64,000 bases of DNA, from positions 9,859,001-9,923,000 of the forward strand of contig NC_003075.7 of the NCBI RefSeq assembly GCF_000001735.4. The letters are read 5' to 3'. The notes under the pieces are model-generated. The model saw nothing but the letters and a program-made list of their open reading frames with translations, was not told where the DNA came from and searched no databases. Numbering within the stretch: the first letter of the stretch is position 1; the number at the start of each line of letters is the position of its first letter. The translations under genes and the position numbers were made by a program. Source of the stretch: Arabidopsis thaliana (lineage: Eukaryota > Streptophyta > Magnoliopsida > Brassicales > Brassicaceae). Positions 1-8,087 of the stretch are shown piece after piece.

Positions 1-38
1 CGGTTGACTTACCCGACCCGCTTTCGATCTTGCTCATC
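1..38 (-). CDS. Partial N-terminus of a minus-strand gene cut by the window edge
   Basis: Reading leftwards from 38, an ATG opens a frame that stays open to the window edge (12 codons, MSKIESGSGKST). The bases just upstream on the minus strand (39 to about 110) run from a T-rich stretch into TTTAG, a good splice acceptor, so the ATG probably lies at the start of a second exon after a leader intron. Too little is visible to assign a family. By gene order the neighbour in Arabidopsis would be HDG4 (AT4G17710, a class IV HD-ZIP protein), but that is synteny from memory and not sequence evidence. It could also be chance. Confidence 0.3.
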
Positions 39-794
39 ACCTCATACTCTTCTTTCTAAACCCACAAAAACAATAAAGTTATTAATTTTTTAAGAAAAAT
101 ATGTAAAAAAGTTAGGGTTTTTGGAGACGAAGACAAACCGGAAAAATGTAAGGGAAATTAGGGTTCTCGAAGGAGGTAAAGTAATTAGGGTTTTGGATTG
201 TTGTTGTCGGAGACGAAGACACCGAACCGAAAACGTTGTCGGAATTTAAAACCATATGTCCTTTTTCTTTCTTGTCTTTCGTTTCCATTTTAAATCAGAC
301 AAAGAGAAGACTGAGTTTAAAGGGTTCGTTTTCACTTTACTCTCAAAATTCTTTTTACTTTACCTTACCTTGTTGTTTTGGCTTCGGATAAGCTAGAGAA
401 GATAAAAAAGGTAAGAAAGAGATATATGCACTCAAAAATAGTTACCGGGCCAGGAAGTGTAAACGGCGTCCGTCCATGTTTAACGGCGATAATTAACGGA
501 CTAACAGATGGACAAAAAGCTTGTCCAACACTCTACTTTTTTTTTCCTCGAAGGAAGCAGAGAGTCCAATCAAATCTTTGCTCAGTATTACAATCTTGGA
601 CCCAAAAGCCCACAATAACAAAAACGCCAATCTATACTTGTAACTCGTAAATAATTAATATTTTGTAAGATATATTATTATTGTTTTAATTTCTTTTATT
701 AAAGACATATTTTATAGTTATGATAAAACAATATATGTTGAAATTTGCCGCAGTAAAAGAAGTTAAAGATACTATGATTATGATAACTTTGTTA
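39..794. other. Leader and intergenic stretch
   Basis: The first 300 bases hold repeated AGGGTTT/AACCCTA-like words and pyrimidine-rich tracts consistent with the 5' leader and promoter of the minus-strand gene at the left edge. From about 640 the DNA becomes A+T-rich and leads into the 3' end of the first defensin-like gene. The 90-codon open frame at 378-650 shows no recognisable domain and is not called a gene. Confidence 0.4.
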
Positions 795-1208
795 TTACAT
801 TGGAGGTTTGCGACAATAACAATGGTACGTAAAACAAACATAAATTACTTCGCCTATTGCTTTGCAATGGTCAATGCAAGATTGAACATTACACCTCGGT
901 GACCTCGTGTTAAGCGATATCGCACGGATGTATCTTTCATCAAGGCATTGACACTTGTTCTGCTCACACTTGATATTCTTCGTTGCACATTTTAGATTAG
1001 TACAATCAGAGTCATTGTTGCAAGATTGTGCCAGAATTTGTGTGCCTATGAGATTAAATATGTTATTGATCATGAATTCATGATGATATATAATATAGAT
1101 GAGGAAGAAGAAGATGGCGATGAATGTAACTAAACATATTATCCAAAAAAATTACGTACATGTTGAGAAAAGTAGAAGACCGATAAATATCAAAGCTGCT
1201 TTCTCCAT
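795..1208 (-). CDS. Defensin-like (DEFL) secreted cysteine-rich peptide, copy 1
   Basis: Two exons, 1160-1208 and 795-1045, joined across a 114-bp GT/AG intron with phase kept, give a 99-residue precursor. Exon 1 encodes the signal peptide core ([16 protein letters not shown]). The probable cleavage site lies after ILA in exon 2. The mature part has 12 cysteines in two blocks of six, separated by a cysteine-free stretch of about 17 residues, and ends in RKPPM. One exon for the signal peptide and one for the cysteine domain is the standard DEFL gene plan. Such peptides are secreted and linked to defence or reproductive signalling; no specific role can be read here. A close paralogue lies at 2596-2995 in the same orientation. 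Probably one of AT4G17713/AT4G17718. Confidence 0.85.
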
Positions 1209-1633
1209 TTTTATTGAATAAGTTTGTATCTTTCTCTTGTGTTTTGAGTTGTTTGTGTGACTAAAACTGGAGGATTTGGAGAGTATTTATAATTTGGTTT
1301 TCTTCCCCAGCAAGCAATTGTTTTGCTAATTTACTGGTTAATGTTTTGGTAAATACGTTACTTACTTCATGTAATAAGATTTTATACCAAATTTGTTTCA
1401 GAATGAGTGAAAAATTACCTAGTTTGATGTTTCTAATCAAGGTAGTAAATTGGAAATTCATTATTTTTCTTTTTGCCAGCGATAACATTTGATCTTCTAT
1501 ATTTACATTTTGAGAGTGCATTTATTTAATCGATTCGTTACTCAAATATTCGTTACTCAAATAGTTACCAAAAATCTCGGTAAACAATTTTATAATATCT
1601 TGATAATTAAATCATTGACGAAGAACTTTGAAG
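1209..1633. promoter_or_regulatory. Upstream region of DEFL copy 1
   Basis: This 425-bp stretch separates DEFL copy 1 from the Emigrant-type element. The TATTTATAA-like segment near 1284-1292, about 80 bases upstream of the ATG on the minus strand, is a plausible TATA region. An 86-codon minus-strand open frame at 1261-1521 has no recognisable motif. No other gene is visible. Confidence 0.35.
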
Positions 1634-1635
1634 TA

Positions 1636-1937
1636 CAGTAAAACCTCTATAAATTAATAAAGTTGGGACTACAAAATTTTATTAATTTAGAGAGGTATTA
1701 ATTTATAGATAATAGAGAAATTTTCCTAATTTGGTAATGTTTTAAAAATTTCTATAAGATTTCTTTCATTATAGAAAATATATTTATAGAACCATTTACA
1801 AGTAAAACATAATAATAATGTCTAAAAAACAACATCAAAAGTTTTGATACAGTAAAATATGAAAACTATAATCAAACAAAGAATAAATATGAATTTAAGC
1901 AAAAAAAATATTATAAATATATTTTAGAGAATTTTTT

Positions 1938-1978
<41 letters not shown>

Positions 1979-2171
1979 GATACATTTATACAATTATTAA
2001 TTTATGATATTGATGGGACCATATATTTACATAGATTTCAAAAAAATTATTATCTTATTAATTTATCGATTTTTGTCACTTTTTATACTGGTCTCAACTC
2101 AGAACCGGAAGAATTTATTAATTTATAGAGGTTATTAATTTATAGAGTATTAATTTATAGAGGTTATATTG
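1636..2171. mobile_element. Emigrant-type MITE (pogo/Tc1-mariner-derived, non-autonomous)
   Basis: A 536-bp A+T-rich element is bounded by imperfect terminal inverted repeats. The left end is CAGTAAAACCTCTATAAATT at 1636. The right end (2148-2171), read in reverse complement, matches it at about 21 of 24 positions. A TA dinucleotide flanks both ends (1634-1635 and 2172-2173), as expected for a TA target-site duplication. Further copies of the CTCTATAAATTAATA word occur just inside each end, and a (TA)n tract lies at about 1948-1974. There is no coding capacity. Terminal sequence, TA duplication and length near 0.5 kb fit the Arabidopsis Emigrant family as I remember it. It separates the two DEFL paralogues. 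Confidence 0.75.
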
Positions 2172-2595
2172 TATAAGGTTTTACGGATTTATTCCAAATT
2201 TTTACTAAATTTTTGCCGGATTGTCATGATATTTTTGTTGAACTGATTTTTATCTCGACTGAACTACAATTATTGTTGTTTCTTTAATTTCCATAGAGAA
2301 ATATATTTTTAATGAATATCTAATATTTATGTAAAACAAGTATAATTTAGGACACTAACAAACCTGATAAAATATCAATTTAACTTGTCTTATGTTCATA
2401 AACGATTAAGTACACAAAATATACAAATGAATCTAACAAATAAGTGAAAGAAAAACATTCAAACTATAAGTTTAATTTTCAGTCAAATGTCCAAACATAA
2501 ACTATAGTAATTAAATGATATTATCGATATTCAAAAGATATTAATAGTGATAAAATTAGATATTTGAAAACCTTATGCGCAAAAACTTAATAAAA

Positions 2596-2995
2596 TTACA
2601 TGGGAGGTTTGTAAGAGTAACAATGGTTTAAGATACATGCATAAACAATTTCACCTTTTGCCTTGCAATAGTCAATGCAGGCAGCCACACCATAATTGGT
2701 ATCATTCGGTAATGTCATGAGTTCTTTAAAGGGGCATTCACAACTACCGCTAATACATTTGGGGCCACCAAATGGCGTTGGACATTTGAGTTTAACACAG
2801 TCAGAATTCGTCTTGCAAGATACATATCCAGTTCGTGCCATAATCGATGTACCTGCTAAAAATCACCGAAATGATTTATAGAAACGCTCATGACATGATA
2901 AGGATGATGAATACAATTGGTACATAAATTTAGTTGTGAAACTCACATGTTGAAAAAAGTAGAATACCGATGAATATCAAAGCTGACTTCTCCAT
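2596..2995 (-). CDS. Defensin-like (DEFL) secreted cysteine-rich peptide, copy 2
   Basis: Exons 2947-2995 and 2596-2852 join across a 94-bp intron and encode 101 residues. The signal peptide (MEKSALIFIGILLFST in exon 1, continuing to SIMA in exon 2) is almost the same as in copy 1, and the exon 1 length (49 bases) and splice phase are identical, so the pair arose by tandem duplication. The mature part has 10 cysteines rather than 12. The first six are conserved, but the cysteines matching numbers 7 and 12 of copy 1 are missing: the last is serine in HCYSYKPPM against HCYCRKPPM. No premature stop is present, so the gene looks functional. Its role is unknown beyond secreted DEFL peptide. Confidence 0.85.
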
Positions 2996-3659
2996 TTTTT
3001 TCTGTGCTCTTTTCTATTTGTATAATTTTGATATTGTTTGCACAATTAAGATGATGTGTTTACAAACAATATATAATTGTGAGAAAACGAATTGTCTTTT
3101 TCCTTTTATACCATGAATAAATCTGTTCTTTTTTCACTTGAGAACAAAATATTTTGATAAATGCGTTTAACTGGTCGAGATTTTATTCCTTTAGTTTTGT
3201 CAAATGTCAATATATACATTTATTCTTAATTGATACTTCTTTGAATTTAAAGTGCTTAAAATCTTCTTATAATTAGAGTTCTTAGATCACCGACAAAGCG
3301 TTTCCTGTCAAATGTGTTTGTAACATCTACTTTGGTTTGTTACTTTCAGTTACATAAAATCACTTGACGGGCTAATTGCTCTAATCAAATTTTTGATTTT
3401 AAAATAAAAATCGATCGGTATTTGGTTCAGTTAACCATGATGATTAGCCCGGTTTAAATAAGTTTAAGAAAAACGAAAAGAACAAAATTGTTTTCTTTTT
3501 AAGGTCTAATTACCAAATCGACCATGAATCCAATGTTACAAGAACACAAGTCTTCGTCCTAAATAACAAGTTCAATCTTCATCTTCAACAATCTGAGAGA
3601 GATTAGTTCCAAGTTTTACCGTTTACAACAAGAATCAGAAAGGTCTTTGATTGCATATC

Positions 3660-4846
3660 TCAAGGTTGAGCCGGAGCAGGAGCTGAAGCCATAGGTGGAG
3701 GAGATTGTTGCTGCAATGGTTTCGATTGTGGCTCAAGATGTTCAGAATCTTTCTTTGCTTCAGGAGATTCAGAGAGTTTTGATTCACGTTCGGCTTCTTG
3801 CGTTGATGAAGCTGCCTTTGGTGATTCAGACAAGTGAACTCTAGCAAACTCATCAACCACTTTCCTCTTATCCTCTTCCTCAGCCATACCAACTTTCTCT
3901 TTAGCCTTTTGTCCAACTTCTTCTGCAGCTTTAGCAACTTTGTTGAATGCTCCAGTAACCCACGTGGCACCTGTGAGAACATACCGGTTCTTCATTATAG
4001 CTGAACCTGCATTGCTCACTGTCTGCTCCGCTGCAGCGATTGCTGATTTGGTTTTCTCTGAGACTTGGTACTTCTGATCAACTTCCCTGACCTTTTCTCC
4101 CACTACCACCGTGCCTGTGTTGATCTTATCAGTGAAACCAATTTTCTTGTCAAAAGATGCGACTTTGGCTGATGCTGTAGATGTTAGCTGGTGCTTCTCG
4201 TCAACACTTTTGGCTTTAGCTATGGCATCTTTTCCCAGGATAAAGCCCTTTGCAAGCATGCTGCTCACAACATCTTCGGCTTTTCTCAACACGGAGTCAC
4301 CTGCCTTGGGAGATTTATTGCTGTCCTTGGGTTCCTGTGAAAAAGATGAAATGGTAAGATTTTAACTTGTGAAAAAACTCAGAAGAGATGATGAATTACG
4401 AGCTTACCAAGGAAGCTAAAGCCTCAGGGGACAGTTGGTAATCAGGAGCCATAGAGACAATGACTGAAGAATCAACAATCGTTGCTCCCTGAAATGAAAG
4501 AATTACATTAATACTCAGTCACTCAAAGGATACAGTCATATAGAGGAACTAATACAGGCTAAGAAGTAAAAATACCGAGAGAAGAACCGCAGTTTCAGCT
4601 CCTTGTAGATCCTTAAAAGTGACATATGCCAGTTTAGTCCGCTCAGTCTCGCTGTACAAACATGTCAAAAGAGTTAAGAACCTGACGAACTAAAAGCTGT
4701 AATCTAAAACTTTCAAAAGGAACAATAGAGAGGAAACCAAACCTCTGCGTCTCAAGGTACAGAATATCGCCAGAAAAGGAAAAGAACTCCTTGAGATCTC
4801 TATCGGTTGCTCCTAGAGAAACATTGCTCACTTTAACTGTTGTCAT
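3660..4846 (-). CDS. BPL1: RRM protein of the BPA1-like family (binding partner of ACD11)
   Basis: Four coding exons (4743-4846, 4576-4651, 4408-4488, 3660-4334) give 311 residues from MTTVKVSNVSLG. The N-terminal ~75 residues form an RNA-recognition motif fold (TVKVSNVSLGATDRDLKEFF, then LAYVTF). The rest is an alanine- and lysine-rich helical region (VVVGEKVREVDQKYQVSEKT, WVTGAFNKVAKAAEEVGQKA) and a Pro/Gln/Ser-rich tail. This is the layout of BPA1-like proteins, which bind ACD11 and act in cell-death and ROS control in Arabidopsis (family knowledge). A leader intron (4847-5492) ends exactly at this ATG. The upstream exon itself carries ATGACG just before its donor, in frame if spliced, so the protein may start two residues earlier (see findings). 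Likely AT4G17720. Confidence 0.9.
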
Positions 4847-5492
4847 CTGCAAGTGAAATATAATCTCGTGTGACTTAAAAACTAAAATTTCAAACCATTT
4901 CACCAGCTAAACAAAATCTCAGACTTATTCATTAGTTGTTCGATTACACATTTCTCGATTCCTTATCGCCTAAAACAATGACTAAACACACACACACACA
5001 CTCCTAAAGCAACCAATATTATCAATACAATGATCAGAAAACACAGAAACATTGCATCATCAATACAAGAAGATAAAAAGAACCTCAGAATCTAGGAAAA
5101 GCAAATACTTGTCTCAAAACTAATCCTATGGCACAGATCAGATATTAACAGATTACAAAACAAAACAAATGCTAAAGTGAATATCCTAATCCAAACAAAA
5201 GCAATTTTACCCTAAAAAAAAATTTCTTCATATCAGAAACAGTAATTTTCACCCAAATCAAAAACAGAGAACAGCTTCAAATCCTCTAAAATAAAAAAAC
5301 TAGCGATTCTTCACTAATAATCAACGCCATTTCTCGCAAAACAAATTAGAAAACAACAATCAAAATCAACAGATCTGTTCACATCTTCCTCAATCAAATC
5401 AACAGCAAAAACATCGACCTTTCTCAGGATAAATCCAAAACAAAAACCAAAACTAACTAGTTTCAAAAAGCGAAGAGATTAGATAAGCTCAC
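4847..5492 (-). other. 5'-leader intron of BPL1
   Basis: Minus-strand donor GTGAGC begins at 5492 and the acceptor TTGCAG ends at 4847, giving a 646-bp intron between the leader exon and the exon that starts MTTVKV. A (CA)n tract lies at about 4986-5002. Long first introns in leaders often raise expression in plants; that role is inferred. Confidence 0.65.
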
Positions 5493-5498
5493 CGTCAT

Positions 5499-6350
5499 GA
5501 AGAAAATCGCGTTGACGCGGATTGAAATGGAAGATTGTTTTTCCTTCACACAGGAGGAACAATATTTGAAACGAAACGAAACGAAAAATCAAAGGAAAGA
5601 AAAATCTCTGGTCGCGGATTTGATGTGAAGAAGAGTGAAAAATAAAAGAAAAAAGTGGGACCTGATTTTAAACGCCTTGGAAAAACGAGTCTTATTCGGG
5701 TTTGGCACGTGATATGGTCGGAACCTTCTCACGTGCGATGATTAAAAAAGAGTCCTAATTTTAAACTTCTTTTGCTTTTGACCCTTTTTAGTCACGTAAA
5801 GTTCTATCTAGAGATTTTATTCATTAAATTCTGGACTAATCTATCATAATCCTTAATCTAATTCTAATTAATCCGTAATCTGTTAGTATCTTGGTTAAAA
5901 TAATCAATTAACGTCGTGACATAATCACTTTCTCCACCAATGTCTACCATCCACGTGTCCTGAGCTCAGAGCAATGTAATCATCGTAGACCATTTATCAC
6001 TTTATAATAAAAGGAGGATATACCGTTAAGATTCTAAACTATAGAGTCACGTTTGGAATATTATAGAAAAGTTAAGGATCAAAAAATGAAAAAAGTACAA
6101 GCTTTTTCCGTTCATACAGGTAATGTGACATTTCACGTTTTGCTCAATCTCTCTCTCCGCGGTTCACGTTTTTTCTCAATCTGTCCGGAGAGAGAGAAAC
6201 TCACCGGGGAATCTTGAAATCACCATCACATCCTCTCTTCCCTCGATCTCCGTTATCGACTGTAAATCGAATTTTGTTGTTGCTTTGTTTTCTTGGGCGA
6301 ATAAAAGAGGATAATTTAGTGGCGGGGTTTTCGAGAAAGAGAGAGAAAGA
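5499..6350. promoter_or_regulatory. Divergent promoter region between BPL1 and SYP23
   Basis: Two perfect G-boxes (CACGTG at 5706-5711 and 5730-5735) flank a GAACCTTC word, which fits the GAAnnTTC heat-shock-element core. A further ACGTG-containing word lies at about 5953-5957. The first 150 bases next to BPL1 are purine-rich leader, and 6120-6350 is the pyrimidine- and GAGA-rich leader of SYP23. The G-box pair suggests light, ABA or stress input to one or both genes (inference). Confidence 0.5.
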
Positions 6351-7635
6351 ATGAGTTTTCAAGATTTAGAGGCGGGAAGAGGAAGATCATTAGCTTCTTC
6401 AAGGAACATCAATGGTGGTGGTAGTAGACAAGACACGACTCAAGATGTTGCTTCTGGTATATTTCAGATCAATACAAGTGTTTCCACTTTCCATCGTCTT
6501 GTCAATACTCTTGGTACTCCTAAAGATACGCCTGAGCTCAGAGAGAAGCTGTAAGTACTTCTCAAAGTTAAAGTTATCTCCTTTTTGAGTTTTAGGGTAC
6601 TTGAAATTGTTTCTAATTGAGTCAATTTGCTTGTTTTAGGCATAAGACAAGATTATATATTGGACAGTTAGTGAAAGATACATCAGCTAAACTTAAAGAA
6701 GCTAGTGAAACTGATCATCAAAGAGGTGTAAATGTGAGTCATTTATGATAAAGGAAGATTCTTGTTCTTCTTCTGCTACTTCTGTTGATTAATAGGAATT
6801 TGATTGGTTGGTTAGCAAAAGAAGAAGATTGTGGATGCTAAGCTTGCAAAGGACTTTCAAGCTGTGTTGAAAGAGTTTCAAAAGGCTCAGCGTCTTGCTG
6901 CTGAAAGAGAAACCGTATATGCTCCTCTTGTCCACAAGCCATCTCTTCCCTCAAGGTTAATGCTCATTGATGGTTTATGTTTACTTTTGTGGTTTTGTGT
7001 ATTGATTTCCTGGCTTTGGTAATGTAGCTACACATCCAGTGAGATAGATGTGAATGGAGATAAGCATCCAGAGCAGCGTGCCCTTCTTGTGGAATCAAAA
7101 AGGTTAGTTTATACAGACAATGGTGTCCATCTTTGTTCGGTTGATGAGTTATCTATTGATTGGTTTGTTGTTTTTTGTTGCAGACAAGAACTTGTACTGT
7201 TGGACAATGAGATTGCGTTCAATGAGGCTGTTATTGAGGAAAGAGAGCAAGGGATACAAGAAATTCAGCAGCAAATTGGCGAGGTGCACGAGATCTTCAA
7301 AGACTTGGCAGTGTTGGTGCACGATCAAGGAAACATGATAGGTAAAACTGATTCCAACTCTTGTTATGCTAAAACTCTCACTTATGTCTTCAAAACCTAA
7401 GACGTAAGACCTATTTTTGTGTAGATGATATTGGTACTCACATCGATAACTCTTACGCTGCAACTGCCCAAGGAAAATCCCATCTCGTAAGGCATCAAAG
7501 ACACAAAGATCAAATTCTTCTCTGGTAATATATTAAAGCTTTTGATCGTACCATGAAATGTGTTTTTGAGGATTTTGGATGATCAGATCAGCCTACTAAC
7601 TTCTTCTTTCCATTGTTTTTTCTTTTTCTTGTAGA
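6351..7635 (+). CDS. SYP23: Qa-SNARE syntaxin SYP23 (cytosolic splice form lacking the anchor)
   Basis: Exons 6351-6550, 6640-6733, 6816-6955, 7028-7102, 7184-7341, 7425-7524 and the single base 7635 encode 255 residues. The N-terminal part carries the Habc helical region ([20 protein letters not shown] onward). The C-terminal part is the t-SNARE helix ([20 protein letters not shown] and the following 40 residues). Syntaxins of the SYP2 group drive fusion at the prevacuolar compartment and vacuole. Using donor 7525, the last codon is completed as TG|A, a stop split by the intron, so the protein ends HKDQILL and has no membrane anchor, as reported for Columbia SYP23. An alternative donor at 7487 would restore a C-terminal transmembrane segment from 7635-7700 (see findings). 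Likely AT4G17730. Confidence 0.93.
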
Positions 7636-7700
7636 CGTGCTTGCTCTTGGTGATTTTTGGTATCGTGCTCATGATTGTTATTATAGTGCTCGCAGTTTGA
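7635..7700 (+). other. Unused or alternative exon encoding the SYP23 transmembrane anchor
   Basis: If joined to the donor CTC|GTAAGG at 7486/7487, this segment reads in frame as [13 protein letters not shown] followed by more hydrophobic residues and TGA at 7698-7700. It is the typical tail anchor of SYP21/SYP22 syntaxins. The resulting protein would be 264 residues. In the cytosolic form the same DNA is read out of frame after a stop codon. The anchor code itself has no disabling change. Confidence 0.75.
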
Positions 7701-8087
7701 TTTCCCCAAGCTCATAAAAGCATGGACAAGTGCTTCATCATCAATCAAGAAGCATCAATGAGTATATGTTTGTCACGACTCTCTTTGTTCCTACAATTTA
7801 GTCTGTTGGACTATTGGTCTCTTGTTTCTTGTTATCGAGTATATAGAGTAGTTCACTTTGGTTTGATTTGGCTTGTGTTTGCTGAGTCTTGGTTCTGAAG
7901 GAGAGAGTGTTACTGCTTTGTCTCTGTAATATAACTTGGTTCTGAAGGAAAATCCTCTGTTTGTGTTCTTAAATGTGAAATTTCTGGTTTCGATTAGCTA
8001 AAGCTATGGCGAATCTTCAAAAGTACAAAGCTTGAGTCAATAAATTTTAGTCATATGTTGTCAGAACAAAGTTTGAACAAAACAAAA
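7701..8087. other. Convergent 3' ends of SYP23 and CTPA2
   Basis: The 387 bases between the two stop codons are the 3' untranslated regions of genes pointing at each other. No separate gene or clear structure was seen. Confidence 0.5.

Noticed and set aside
378..650. 90-codon + strand ORF
   Set aside because: No ATG-proximal coding features, no domain motif; composition and position fit the leader and promoter of the gene at the left edge.
1261..1521. 86-codon minus-strand ORF upstream of DEFL copy 1
   Set aside because: No recognisable motif, A+T-rich chance frame; no cysteine pattern or signal peptide to make it a third DEFL gene.
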